The translations under genes were made by a program, and so were the position numbers. The notes below the pieces were generated by a model, which was not told the DNA's origin, searched no databases, and saw only the letters and a list, made by a program, of their open reading frames with translations. From Bacillus ectoiniformans (lineage in GTDB: Bacteria > Bacillota > Bacilli > Bacillales > Domibacillaceae), in the NCBI RefSeq assembly GCF_016908875.1, contig NZ_JAFBES010000003.1, positions 310,001-374,000 of the forward strand: a stretch of DNA of 64,000 nt, in the 5' to 3' direction. Positions 53,540 through 62,349 of this stretch are shown one piece after another (the stretch's first letter is position 1; every line of letters begins with the position of its first letter).

Positions 53540-55915
53540 TCAAAGTTCAATCATATTTCCGCCATTCATATCAGCTCGGTACGCTTTCGTTTCACGAACG
53601 TAACGATCTAAAGCGTCACTGAAATAGGTATTTCCCTTGAGTACAAATAGTTGGTTGTCGTACACCGCAAAGTCATCGACATTATAATCTACTAACTCTT
53701 CTTTGTTCGAGCCATCTAGATCCATTCGGTAGAGTGTGTAGTAGGCAATGTAATAAATTTTCCCATCCAAGTATTTGTAGCTAAACATAGGGTCCTCACT
53801 ATCAGTTAATTCCTCAATATGTTTTGTTTTTAAATTGAATCGACTGATACTGTCAGAACTTTGATAGTAGACCCAATCCCCAATTTTAAGCGGTACGCTT
53901 TTTCCTGGGGTTTTGTCGAATGTAAGTTGAACCGGCGCATCATTTTTCCCTATATGGTAAATTTGTGGACGGCCTTCGTCATCATCTTCACTATAATAAT
54001 ACTCAGTTGGATAATAATTTTCTTGATATAACGACCCATCATGCAGGAATCTCATATCGCCGAGATATACATACTGATCTGAGACAGATAATTCTTTGTC
54101 TACGGTAAATGAATCATAGGGGAATTTCTCCACTTTTCCTAACAAGAAATTATACTTATATACCTCAGTAATGCCTCCCTGATAGGCTTTGAAAAATAAA
54201 TCGTGCTCTGTCGCAGCTACTTCATTTGCGTTTGCCCCAGGTACTTCAGCAATTTTCTTTTTAACGCCGCCTTTTAACTCATACACCTTTCCTGATTCAA
54301 CGAAATACACTGCTTGTTTGTTGCGGGCAAAAGGGGATGCAGCAGTGGCTTCATTCGTATCGGGCTTCATCGTTTCATCTAAAAGGGAAAAGAAGTTCAC
54401 TGTGTAGCTCAGATTCTTATGATTTCCTTGAAGATCCTTTAGCCCATTTACGGTTACTTCGTATTCTCCATTGTATGCACGATAATGTTTTCCAGGGTGG
54501 AAAGTGATTCCATAAGCCCCACCGTAGCCTGTATATGAGTCCACAGAAAGGAATTCTCCGCTATTTAAATAATTCTTATCTGTACTAGTAAGCTTCCACG
54601 TTTGTCCATCAGAGAGACGCTTCATAGAAATCGTTATATTCTTTTCCAACGGGGCTTGATAAATGTCTGGGTTTAATGAAAGAGACCAAGACTCTCTCGT
54701 TGAAAAATACTCGTTTGGATAAAAACCTTTATTCGGGTGAGCGACATACTCCCGGCCAAAAGGAGAATCCGCAGCATGCGTCACTTGCAGGCTTGTGTAG
54801 CCTCGATCTTTTTCATTAATAGCCATACCAAATCCGACAGTGGATAACGCTGGATGCAGCACCCATTTTCTATGCCCTACATCTGAATAATTTTCTTGCT
54901 CAGCATCAGCGATCCATCTCTTAACAGCGTAAGCTAGAGAGTTGAAATCATTTCTAGTCACTGAGCGCAGCGTATGTTCATAGGAATAAAATGATTGCAG
55001 GTTAGCTGAAGACAATGAATTGGCCGCCTTTTGATAAAAGGCATTAGGCATATCAGCCGGCTGGGCAAAGCCATGCTGCACGGCATTCATTTTGGCCATC
55101 AGTACGGAACCATGCTGAGCTGATGTATTTAATTCAGCCGAAGCTTGAACAGGAGGCAAGTCCGCTAGGTATCGATAAAAATTAATGGCATTTTCGCCGT
55201 CTTTTATGTATCCAGATTGCAATTTACCTGTAGAGTAAGGCGCTTTAATTGCCGGTGCTTGTAAAAATGGATTTCCCGTGAAAGTTGCTTTCGTTTTGTT
55301 AAACTGCTGAACGATTTCTTCTTTCGTTTTTAGTTTTTCTTTAGCTGTGTGCAGGGAGTTTAACTTGCCCGTTTCCATTCTTAATAAAATCGTACAAGCC
55401 TGGCCTCTTGTGAAAGGCTCTTCTGGTCCATAGCTTTTGATCGTTTTGATCCCGTCTCTTCCAATGGACAGCCCTGTATCAAACATGAATTGCACTGCAG
55501 TTGCTTCATCGATTAATTCACCCTTTGTTGCGGCAGCAAGCACTTTTGCAACCGTTCCCCTCGTGACAATAGTGTTTTTGATTGCGTCTGACTGATATCC
55601 CTTTAACGGGAGATTATACCCTTTTAACCGATTGTACAGGGGTTGAGCCCAGTGTTCGCCGGCCTTCGCAGCAGGTACATTTGTTTGTTTAAAATAATTG
55701 ATCAGCATAGATACAAACTGACCTTCAGTTAAATGGTTATTTGGTTTAAATAACCCATTATTACCTTTGACATACCCTTTAGATGCAGCCCATTCGACCT
55801 GGTCATATGCCCAGAAACTTTTCGGAACATCGCTAAAGGATTGCGCCGAAGCTGTCTTCGGAATTTGTGTGAAAAATAAGAGTCCAACTAACAAAAATAA
55901 AATACTTTTCCTCAT
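53540..55915 (-). CDS. SLH-anchored CAP-domain protein, 791 aa
   Basis: Signal peptide (MRKSILFLLVGLLFFTQIPK...ASA), then SLH repeats (FSDVPKSFWAYDQVEWAASK, GYVKGNNGLFKPNNHLTEGQ and more, to about 180). A CAP/SCP-like domain (about 225-400) follows, with AINFYRYLADLPPV, SAQHGSVLMAK and HRKWVLHPALSTVGFGMA. A linker Ig-like part comes next, and a C-terminal DUF5050-like repeat region of propeller type (VYFVESGKVYELKGG, IGDWVYYQSSDSISRF, DGKIYYIAYYTLYRMD). ATG 55915 has AGGAGGTACGTA upstream on the minus strand. Likely a wall-anchored exported protein. Confidence 0.85.
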   Translation of the reverse strand: MRKSILFLLVGLLFFTQIPKTASAQSFSDVPKSFWAYDQVEWAASKGYVKGNNGLFKPNNHLTEGQFVSMLINYFKQTNVPAAKAGEHWAQPLYNRLKGYNLPLKGYQSDAIKNTIVTRGTVAKVLAAATKGELIDEATAVQFMFDTGLSIGRDGIKTIKSYGPEEPFTRGQACTILLRMETGKLNSLHTAKEKLKTKEEIVQQFNKTKATFTGNPFLQAPAIKAPYSTGKLQSGYIKDGENAINFYRYLADLPPVQASAELNTSAQHGSVLMAKMNAVQHGFAQPADMPNAFYQKAANSLSSANLQSFYSYEHTLRSVTRNDFNSLAYAVKRWIADAEQENYSDVGHRKWVLHPALSTVGFGMAINEKDRGYTSLQVTHAADSPFGREYVAHPNKGFYPNEYFSTRESWSLSLNPDIYQAPLEKNITISMKRLSDGQTWKLTSTDKNYLNSGEFLSVDSYTGYGGAYGITFHPGKHYRAYNGEYEVTVNGLKDLQGNHKNLSYTVNFFSLLDETMKPDTNEATAASPFARNKQAVYFVESGKVYELKGGVKKKIAEVPGANANEVAATEHDLFFKAYQGGITEVYKYNFLLGKVEKFPYDSFTVDKELSVSDQYVYLGDMRFLHDGSLYQENYYPTEYYYSEDDDEGRPQIYHIGKNDAPVQLTFDKTPGKSVPLKIGDWVYYQSSDSISRFNLKTKHIEELTDSEDPMFSYKYLDGKIYYIAYYTLYRMDLDGSNKEELVDYNVDDFAVYDNQLFVLKGNTYFSDALDRYVRETKAYRADMNGGNMIEL

Positions 55916-56025
55916 TACGTACCTCCTAAAATACTAAAATGAATAAAATGTCATAATACTAATATACCGAAATGCTTATGGGGAATCAAAGTGAAATACG
56001 GGGTAGGGAGTGCGGTATCTATACA

Positions 56026-56076
56026 GGGGTGCCTGACCCCAATCGCGTTAAAGCGACAAAGGGCAGGCACCTTTTT
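56026..56076. repeat. Family 2 REP pair
   Basis: GGTGCCTGACCCC, CGCGTTAAAGCG and GGGCAGGCACC form a closed inverted repeat ending in T7 at the stop of the minus-strand SLH gene. Confidence 0.75.
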
Positions 56077-57072
56077 TTACTTATAATCCAGCAGCGGAAT
56101 CGTACTTGCTAACCGGTCATAGAAGCGGATGTATTCATGTGCTTCAGGTGTAACAGGTCTTTCGCTGTTTTCAAAGTACATGTAAGGGTGCTCGCCAGGA
56201 GATCCCATGAAGTAAGCGTATTGAGATTTCTTTTTTATAAGTCGGTAGGACGGACCGAATTCATTATAAGCATACTTCGCTGGGACGCGCATAATATTTG
56301 CAACCCATACCAGTTGGTTGGCCACGCGTGTATCTTGATAATAGAAGTTGAGTGTTTCTTGATAAACTCCATCATAATTTCTGCTCGTTTCTTCTTTTAT
56401 AACTAATTTGTCCTTTATGTAGTAAGGCAGATTCATCGTCACGTTAAATTTCGCGTTTGTATAAGCATAGGTTTTAAAGTCGTCATTTAATGCTCGTGTT
56501 AAGAACACACTGAATTGAGCTCTTGTTAACGAGTTCTTCGGTCTAAATGTCTGATCGGCATAGCCGGTTGTAATGTTATTTGCGGCAAGCTTTGTGATAT
56601 AAGGGTAAGCCCAATAACCGACGGGCGCATCTTTAAAGGCCACCGTACTTTCACCTTCTAGTTGGAAAGCGCTTGCTACCATTCTCGCCATGACTTCACG
56701 TGAAATCAATGCATTCGGGTAGAGGTAGGCACTCTTAGGGTAAATACCTTCATCCACAACCGCTGCAATTTCGCGGTAAGCATAGTGATTCATTGGAACG
56801 TCCTTAAATCCTGGATTGGGACGATTGGTTAAGTTTAATTTCAATCCTCGGGCAATCATCGTCATCGCTTGCACGCGAGTCACATAGTTATTCGGTCGAA
56901 ACGTACCATCAGAATAACCTTTAATGACGCTTTTTTGATAGAGATAGTCGATTTCCTCATGCGCCCAGTGTTCATCTAAATCTCTGAAACTTTCACTGTA
57001 CGCCGCGCTTACTGGCTGCACACTTGAGAAAATGAAGCCAAATAACAACGTGAATAGAATAAATTTTTTCAT
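56077..57072 (-). CDS. Secreted SLH-domain protein, 331 aa
   Basis: Start at the ATG giving MKKFILFTLLFGFIFSSVQP, spaced after AAAGGATGATTAAA; the ATG three codons upstream overlaps the ribosome site. Signal peptide to about AAYS. Three SLH repeats (FRDLDEHWAHEEIDYLYQKS and VIKGYSDGTFRPNNYVTRVQ; NPGFKDVPMNHYAYREIAAV; VAFKDAPVGYWAYPYITKLA and NITTGYADQTFRPKNSLTRA), then a ~130-aa C-terminal domain of unknown role (MNLPYYIKDKLVIKEETSRN...AYNEFGPSYR). Lies in the same orientation as the SLH-CAP gene. Confidence 0.82.
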   Translation of the reverse strand: MKKFILFTLLFGFIFSSVQPVSAAYSESFRDLDEHWAHEEIDYLYQKSVIKGYSDGTFRPNNYVTRVQAMTMIARGLKLNLTNRPNPGFKDVPMNHYAYREIAAVVDEGIYPKSAYLYPNALISREVMARMVASAFQLEGESTVAFKDAPVGYWAYPYITKLAANNITTGYADQTFRPKNSLTRAQFSVFLTRALNDDFKTYAYTNAKFNVTMNLPYYIKDKLVIKEETSRNYDGVYQETLNFYYQDTRVANQLVWVANIMRVPAKYAYNEFGPSYRLIKKKSQYAYFMGSPGEHPYMYFENSERPVTPEAHEYIRFYDRLASTIPLLDYK

Positions 57073-57097
57073 TTTAATCATCCTTTCTAAATAAAAT

Positions 57098-57125
57098 GGG
57101 GACTGACCCCCACTGCGTTAAAGCG
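57098..57125. repeat. Family 2 REP
   Basis: GGGGACTGACCCCCACTGCG then TTAAAGCG, between two minus-strand genes. Confidence 0.75.
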
Positions 57126-57141
57126 TGAAAGAGGCGACATT

Positions 57142-58002
57142 CTATTTATAAGGCTCTATCTTCTCTAGTTCAGAAGTGACAGTGAAGTTGGAGCCAATGT
57201 CTATGTATTCATCTTTGACCAAGCCTAAACCTTTGGCCCAGTATTCTTTCATAATTATAAGGGAGCCATCTTTTTGGGTTATTTGTTTTTCTTTGACGAT
57301 GACATGATCGACTATGCCGTAGGGTAGCTGGATTTCGGCATTTGTTTTGGTGATTTTCCATCCATTAATCTCTTGACCTGGCCGGAGCGGGGATTGGAGG
57401 AGGGCCTCTCTATTTTTGTATCGATCTAATTTAGACAGATCGACGGTGCCTTGATCATAGACTTCCGTTTTATGATAGACATTAGCCAGTTCATTTTGAC
57501 TGATGTCGAAGATTGACAACGCTCTCGTACCTCCGTTATCAATATAGGTTTCAAGCAGACCATTCTTTACCGACATGACTGACTCAGTGTATGAAGCGTA
57601 TTCATTTCCTTCGCCTTTGAAATATTTAACGCTCATTTCTGGCGGAGCGTATTCAGTCAGATCTACTGTAACAGCTGGCGCATCCGCAGTAAAAATATCG
57701 GCTGACATCGTCTGAGGATTGTAGTTTACCTCCGCTCCCAGCATCTCAGCAATATCTCGGAGCTTTACAAAGGTCTTTTCATCATTATGATACCAAGTAT
57801 GACTTTCAACTGGCTGTCCGTTTACCGTCACATCTAGCCGATTTTTATGAATGTGTTCCTCTTCCACCGTGGCTATGTTCCCCCGTGGTGTTTTATATTG
57901 ATCAATCACTGTGCCAGCATATGTAACTCCAGATCCAATCCCTGCCGTGAGTATAGCACCTATAATGATCCCTTTCATTGTGTCTTCTTTCGGTTTTTTC
58001 AA
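57142..58002 (-). CDS. Exported protein with copper-amine-oxidase-like N-terminal domain
   Basis: 286 aa; TTG 58002 follows GGAGGAGAAACC. A short cytoplasmic stretch and an uncleaved TM or signal (MKGIIIGAILTAGIGSGVTY) are followed by a Cu_amine_oxidN1-like motif (VTVNGQPVESHTWYHNDEKT then FVKLRDIAEMLGAEVNYNPQ). That small domain is common in Firmicute wall-associated proteins and carries no oxidase activity by itself. The C-terminal ~170 residues are beta-rich and end EYWAKGLGLVKDEYIDIGSN. Confidence 0.72.
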   Translation of the reverse strand: MKKPKEDTMKGIIIGAILTAGIGSGVTYAGTVIDQYKTPRGNIATVEEEHIHKNRLDVTVNGQPVESHTWYHNDEKTFVKLRDIAEMLGAEVNYNPQTMSADIFTADAPAVTVDLTEYAPPEMSVKYFKGEGNEYASYTESVMSVKNGLLETYIDNGGTRALSIFDISQNELANVYHKTEVYDQGTVDLSKLDRYKNREALLQSPLRPGQEINGWKITKTNAEIQLPYGIVDHVIVKEKQITQKDGSLIIMKEYWAKGLGLVKDEYIDIGSNFTVTSELEKIEPYK

Positions 58003-58312
58003 GGTTTCTCCTCCTTCGACTTTTTCATAAAAGGCGAATCTAAATGTAGTGATTAGGTACTTTCACTTAAAACTATAAGACTATGTTTAAAATATCATAA
58101 GTTTTCCTTTGTTTACATTAAATTCATAGTATAAAAGTATTTTTGTAACCTTTTACCCATTATTAACTTCGTGTATTAAGATTTATAGAGAAGAGGTCGA
58201 TATTAATACAAAGTACAATCAAAGAAATTTGATGTCACAAAGCTATAGGGGCTAAGGAGATTACTCTATGCCAGCCAGCTGCCATTGCCTAAAAATAGAG
58301 GAGGAAAAGGGA
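58003..58312. promoter_or_regulatory. Divergent promoter region
   Basis: About 300 A/T-rich bases between a minus-strand and a plus-strand exported-protein gene. It must hold promoters for both; a plausible plus-strand one lies around 58090-58180 (TTTACA..TATAAAAGTAT). No operator-like repeat noticed. Confidence 0.4.
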
Positions 58313-59365
58313 ATGTACAGAAAAGTTACCCCGGTTGTTGCGGCCGTGTTTGCAACAGGAATGATGTTGTCAGCGCCTGCTTATGCAGCACCAAAAGAAG
58401 ATCACAAGCCGGTAAACAGTGTGAAAGAGAAGAAGGAAGCAAAAGAAAAGGAAAAAGGTCAAAATAAAGGCCAGACACAACAGCTTAAATCGGTCGACAA
58501 AAAGCTAGATAAAATTGAAGAATTCCTAATTGCATATAAAGCAAAGCTTGCAAGTATGGAAGAAAAAGAAGAAACTGAAAAAGATACTGATGTTCCAGAA
58601 GAGGAAAATCAGACACCTGAAGAACAGGAACAAGAATTACCTGCAGAGGGTACGGACGAAGAGCCTGTGAATGATGATGAAACAACTGAAGAGCAGACTC
58701 CTCAGGAACCTGCAGATGAAGAGAATGCAGGTGTAGAAGAACCAGCTGATCATGCAACAGCTCAATCGGAAGACGTAATTGTGGATGAAGACTTAACAGA
58801 TACAGAGATTGAGGAGGAAGTAGAAGAAGTAGAAAATGAAGTAAAGGCTTTTCCGGGTTACGCTGGTAAATTCCATGCACTTGAAAACCGTCTGAATGCA
58901 GTGACCAACCAGTTAAATGCTCTTTCTAGAAAAGGAGCCGACAGTGCAGCTTTAAAGGAGCGATATGACCGTATTGCTACACTTAAAGCAGAGATTACAG
59001 CAATCGTGGCACAAATTAAAGGCATTCAAGAGAACGTGAATGAAGAAATAGAAAAAGATGAGAGTGTGTTAGAAAAAGCACCTGTAGAAGATGTGGCTAC
59101 AACAAAGGAATGGACGATCAAATTTAACCAGAGACTAGATGAAAAAACACTTTCAGAACTAGATATCATCATTCTTGACGAAGAGAAGAACCTTGTAGAA
59201 ACTACATTTAGTTACTCAAGTAAAACAAAATCCATCACCGTATCTGCTTTACAGCCATATGAAGCCGGAAGTACATACACGCTTTACATTGGCAAAAAGA
59301 TTTCCGGGTTGAACGGGAAAGACTTAAAGAACTCTGTAAAGATGAATTTTTCGGTGGGGGACTGA
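58313..59365 (+). CDS. Secreted acidic protein with C-terminal Big_5/SbsA-like Ig domain
   Basis: 350 aa; ATG 58313 has AGAGGAGGAAAAGGGA upstream, better than the ATG at 58268. Signal peptide (VVAAVFATGMMLSAPAYA), Lys/Gln-rich helix, a long Glu-rich low-complexity stretch (about 100-180: EEENQTPEEQEQELPAEGTD), a helical segment (FHALENRLNAVTNQLNALSR), and a C-terminal Ig-like module (EWTIKFNQRLDEKTLSELDI...YTLYIGKKISGLNGKDLKNS). A family 2 REP covers its last four codons and its stop. Probably a wall-associated structural protein. Confidence 0.75.
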   Translation: MYRKVTPVVAAVFATGMMLSAPAYAAPKEDHKPVNSVKEKKEAKEKEKGQNKGQTQQLKSVDKKLDKIEEFLIAYKAKLASMEEKEETEKDTDVPEEENQTPEEQEQELPAEGTDEEPVNDDETTEEQTPQEPADEENAGVEEPADHATAQSEDVIVDEDLTDTEIEEEVEEVENEVKAFPGYAGKFHALENRLNAVTNQLNALSRKGADSAALKERYDRIATLKAEITAIVAQIKGIQENVNEEIEKDESVLEKAPVEDVATTKEWTIKFNQRLDEKTLSELDIIILDEEKNLVETTFSYSSKTKSITVSALQPYEAGSTYTLYIGKKISGLNGKDLKNSVKMNFSVGD

Positions 59366-59380
59366 CCCCCACTGCGTTAA
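59354..59380. repeat. Family 2 REP at the gene end
   Basis: GGTGGGGGACTGACCCCCAC then TGCGTTAA, covering the last four codons and the stop of the acidic protein gene. Confidence 0.75.
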
Positions 59381-59391
59381 ACCACTAAAGC

Positions 59392-59425
59392 AAAGTCCCG
59401 CATCCTCACACAGGCGGGACTTTTT
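59392..59425 (+). terminator. Rho-independent terminator
   Basis: AAAGTCCCGC..GCGGGACTTTTTT, 10-bp stem with T6. Confidence 0.9.
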
Positions 59426-59505
59426 TATCCTTCTAAAAGGAAAATAAGCGAATTATGTAGAATACCTCTTATGCAAGCAAATAATGAAGAAAGAGGTGTT
59501 AGTTA

Positions 59506-60099
59506 TTGGCTAGAAAGCATCGGCAATGGTTTCCGGGAGCGATCTATCATATTACTAATCGCGGCAATCGGCAGGCAGCGCTGTTTTATGATCGATACGA
59601 CTGGAATAAATATTTATCTTTATTAGAAGAGACCCGAAAGATGTACCCCTTTTACCTCCACACCTATTGCCTCATGTCGAACCACATCCATCTCCAAGTT
59701 GAAACCATTGATCACCATCCTCAGTACATGATGAAAATGCTGAACACCCATTATGCTTTATATTTTAACAAGCGTTATCAGGTCGTGGGACACGTGTTTC
59801 AAGGCCGATACGGTGCTAAATTGATTGACACGGTTAGTTATCATTTGAAAGTTAGTAAATACATTCATTTAAATCCGTTAGAAGCGAACATGGTAAAGAG
59901 CCCCGATCAATACCCGTGGAGCAGTCATGCTGTCTATGTCTCCGATCGCCCGTCACCGCACGTTACCACAGAAAATATTTTATCTTATTTCCCCGATCCG
60001 AAAAAAGAATATTACCGCCGCTTTGTTGAAGATCTCCCATTTCCCTCAGTTATTTCAAAACCAATACTTCCAGTCCAAGATCCGACTTTCACAACATGA
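59506..60099 (+). CDS. REP-associated tyrosine transposase (RAYT2)
   Basis: 197 aa; TTG 59506 after GAAAGAGGTGTTAGTTA. Start ARKHRQWFPGAIYHITNRGN, HUH pair in SNHIHLQ (His60, His62), GHVFQGRYGAKLIDT, and presumed catalytic Tyr119 in KYIHLNPLEANM. It lacks the C-terminal HTH present in RAYT1 and is thus a different subgroup. Family 2 REPs lie on both sides within a few hundred bases and at 56-57 kb, making this the likely processing enzyme for that family. Catalytic residues are intact. Confidence 0.88.
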   Translation: MARKHRQWFPGAIYHITNRGNRQAALFYDRYDWNKYLSLLEETRKMYPFYLHTYCLMSNHIHLQVETIDHHPQYMMKMLNTHYALYFNKRYQVVGHVFQGRYGAKLIDTVSYHLKVSKYIHLNPLEANMVKSPDQYPWSSHAVYVSDRPSPHVTTENILSYFPDPKKEYYRRFVEDLPFPSVISKPILPVQDPTFTT

Positions 60100-60200
60100 T
60101 TTTTGTAAAATCAAAAAAATTTAAATTATATGTATAGGAACTTCATTATCGGACCATACTATTACCATAACCCGTTCCTATCAATTCCTTTCCCCCTTTG

Positions 60201-60233
60201 CGCGCTTGATCATAGATCAAGCGCGTTTTTTTA
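60201..60233 (+). terminator. Strong rho-independent terminator
   Basis: Perfect CGCGCTTGATC/GATCAAGCGCG stem with ATA loop, then T7. Confidence 0.9.
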
Positions 60234-60365
60234 TGGTTTATAAAAAAATCGACCTGTGGGGAGTGGTGGGGGTGAATGTTTGAGAATGCATGAAAAGAGA
60301 TAAATAAAAGAAGAAAACAACCTTTAAAGAAACGTTGATTTCTTCATTTCTTCTCTAACGCTTTA

Positions 60366-60387
60366 CCGTGGCGGGGGACTGACCCCA
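60366..60387. repeat. Family 2 REP
   Basis: CCGTGGCGGGGGACTGACCCC after TAACGCTTTA, the inverse arrangement of the motif seen at 57098. Confidence 0.7.
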
Positions 60388-60426
60388 AAAAATAATTGCA
60401 AAGATAAATGTTTTCATGTATATTTT

Positions 60427-60455
60427 AATTAACAAATTAATAATTGTTAATTAAA
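60427..60455. promoter_or_regulatory. Predicted NrtR operator 1
   Basis: Near-palindrome TTAACAA..TTGTTAA within a 29-base block found identically at 61369-61397. It lies upstream of the NrtR gene, consistent with autoregulation. Confidence 0.7.
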
Positions 60456-60491
60456 TAAAGAGGAAACATTTCAATTAATTACCTTTACTAC

Positions 60492-60516
60492 TTTAACGTG
60501 GCGGGGGACTGACCCC
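60492..60516. repeat. Family 2 REP in the nrtR leader
   Basis: TTTAACGTGGCGGGGGACTG then ACCCC, between the operator and the ribosome site of the NrtR gene. Confidence 0.7.
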
Positions 60517-60531
60517 ATAAGGAGACTCACG

Positions 60532-61323
60532 ATGACAGATGTACTAATTCATTACGATTCAGGCAAGTACAGAACACCGGATGGCTATACGAGTGATATT
60601 GCGATTTTTACTTTGGTGGCGAATGAAGCACATCAGCCTAAGCTTGAAGCGAGTTCGAAATACAAATTGGGTTTGATGCTGATTCAGCGGGCGGAGTTGG
60701 ATGCGGAAGGGCAGCCTAATATAGAAGGTGGAAAGTGGGCGCTTCCGGGCGGATTTATTCAGCCGGATGAAACGGCTTATGAAGCAGCGAAACGGGAACT
60801 AAAAGAAGAAACAGGTGTTGATGGGGTTCACATTGAGCACTATGGAGTATATGATAAACTAGGAAGAGACAAACGCGGCTGGATCATTTCGAATGCTCAT
60901 TATGCGATCGTGCCTGAAGAAAACATTCGGAACCGACAAGCGGCGGATGATGCAGCTGATGTGCAATTGTTCTCAATGGATGACGTGTTTGACCTTGATT
61001 TAGCATTTGATCACAGAAAAATTATTAAAGATGCGTTGTTATCGGTTCAAAAAGATATGCTTCAAACAACGGTCGCTAAAAATTTTTTACCGAAAGAATT
61101 TAAGCTGGAGGAACTAAGGCATGTTCTTCTTGCGACAATTGATGATACCAATGTCAAAAGCAAATCGGCTTTTTTCAGAAAAGCACCAACGCTTCCATTC
61201 ATCACAGAAGCTCTTGATCAAGAGAGTAAACCAAAGACAACCGAACCCACTGGGCGGACAAAACGGCCGTCTAAACTTTATACATTTACAGATGCAGAAG
61301 TGATCCCTTCTATTTGGAAGTAA
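60532..61323 (+). CDS. nrtR: NrtR-family Nudix transcriptional regulator of NAD metabolism
   Basis: 263 aa; ATG 60532 after ATAAGGAGACTCACG. Nudix domain with an intact box GGFIQPDETAYEAAKRELKE then ETG (73-95), followed by a winged-helix DNA-binding part (FKLEELRHVLLATIDDTNVK, SAFFRKAPTLPFITEAL). NrtR proteins typically sense ADP-ribose and repress NAD biosynthesis genes. The gene heads a run of pncA-like and pncB genes, and an identical palindrome sits before it and before the next gene. A fully conserved box suggests it may retain hydrolase activity, which many NrtRs have lost. Confidence 0.88.
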   Translation: MTDVLIHYDSGKYRTPDGYTSDIAIFTLVANEAHQPKLEASSKYKLGLMLIQRAELDAEGQPNIEGGKWALPGGFIQPDETAYEAAKRELKEETGVDGVHIEHYGVYDKLGRDKRGWIISNAHYAIVPEENIRNRQAADDAADVQLFSMDDVFDLDLAFDHRKIIKDALLSVQKDMLQTTVAKNFLPKEFKLEELRHVLLATIDDTNVKSKSAFFRKAPTLPFITEALDQESKPKTTEPTGRTKRPSKLYTFTDAEVIPSIWK

Positions 61324-61331
61324 CTTCAAAT

Positions 61332-61360
61332 AAAAATAGCAGTTTCTTGCTATTTTTTTA
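61332..61360 (+). terminator. Terminator between nrtR and the nicotinamidase gene
   Basis: AAAAATAGC..GCTATTTTTTT stem. It makes independent transcription of the downstream pair from operator 2 likely. Confidence 0.75.
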
Positions 61361-61368
61361 AGGATAAT

Positions 61369-61397
61369 AATTAACAAATTAATAATTGTTAATTAAA
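61369..61397. promoter_or_regulatory. Predicted NrtR operator 2
   Basis: Second identical copy of the 29-base TTAACAA..TTGTTAA block, 20 bases before the nicotinamidase-like start codon. Confidence 0.72.
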
Positions 61398-61417
61398 ATG
61401 ATGAGGAGAGTGGAAAA

Positions 61418-62323
61418 ATGAAAACGAGCTTTGACACGATTGTGAATATCGATGAAATTGGCAGCAGCCGCTCCGTGAAAATGAATGAATTATTAAGTCT
61501 GGCAAGTGCAGAAGGGATCTCACCCTCTAACGAAGACACAGAGAAAGTGCTGTTTATTGGCATTGATTATCAGAATGATTTTATGGAAAATGGAGAGCTT
61601 GGCGTGCCCAACTCCCATACCGATATCAAAAACGTGACGAGATTCCTCTATGATAACTTTCATAAAATCACGGACATTGCTATTTCACTTGATACGCATG
61701 AATTAAACCAAATTTTTCACCCAGTGTGGTGGCTTGATGAACAAGGAAACCATCCAGCTCCATTTACGATCATTTCAGCTGAAGATATAGAAAAGGGCAA
61801 GTGGACAGCCGCGGAAAAGGCGGAAGAGAGCCTTAAGTACATTCGCAATCTCGAAAAATCAGGAAAAAAACAGCTGTGCATCTGGCCTTACCATTGTATC
61901 GAGGGAACAAGAGGAGCCGCTTTAGAAAGCCAGTTTTCCAATATGATTCATTTTCATTCCATTGCTCGAAACACAAGAATTAAGAAAATTATTAAAGGGC
62001 AAGATCCGTTGAGTGAAATGTATGGAATCATTAAACCGGAATTCGCTGAAGCAGATTATGGTAACTATGAATTTCTGAATTCATTAAAGTCTTATCAAAA
62101 AATCATCATTGCAGGAGAAGCAAAGTCCCATTGTGTGTTAGAATCTGTTAAACAAATGGTGGATTATTTTGCCGATGATCGGGAGATGACCGCAAGATTT
62201 TATGTGCTAGATGATTGTATAAGTTCCATCCCCGGTTTTGAAGAGGAAACGGAACAAGCATATGAAGAATTAAAAAATAAATTTGGCATTCACATCGTTC
62301 GTTCGAAAGAATTGACTCTTTAA
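61418..62323 (+). CDS. pncA: Isochorismatase-family hydrolase, predicted nicotinamidase
   Basis: 301 aa; ATG 61418 after GATGAGGAGAGTGGAAAA. The cysteine-hydrolase triad region is visible: Asp50 in GIDYQNDFM, metal-binding SLDTHELNQIFHP, WPYHCIEGT, and nucleophile Cys239 in GEAKSHCVLES. Longer than classical PncA (~180-220 aa) owing to an N-terminal extension and inserts. Context (NrtR before, nicotinate phosphoribosyltransferase after) supports nicotinamide to nicotinate deamidation. Confidence 0.82.
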   Translation: MKTSFDTIVNIDEIGSSRSVKMNELLSLASAEGISPSNEDTEKVLFIGIDYQNDFMENGELGVPNSHTDIKNVTRFLYDNFHKITDIAISLDTHELNQIFHPVWWLDEQGNHPAPFTIISAEDIEKGKWTAAEKAEESLKYIRNLEKSGKKQLCIWPYHCIEGTRGAALESQFSNMIHFHSIARNTRIKKIIKGQDPLSEMYGIIKPEFAEADYGNYEFLNSLKSYQKIIIAGEAKSHCVLESVKQMVDYFADDREMTARFYVLDDCISSIPGFEEETEQAYEELKNKFGIHIVRSKELTL

Positions 62324-62349
62324 AAAATCGATGCCAGGAGGATATGAAC

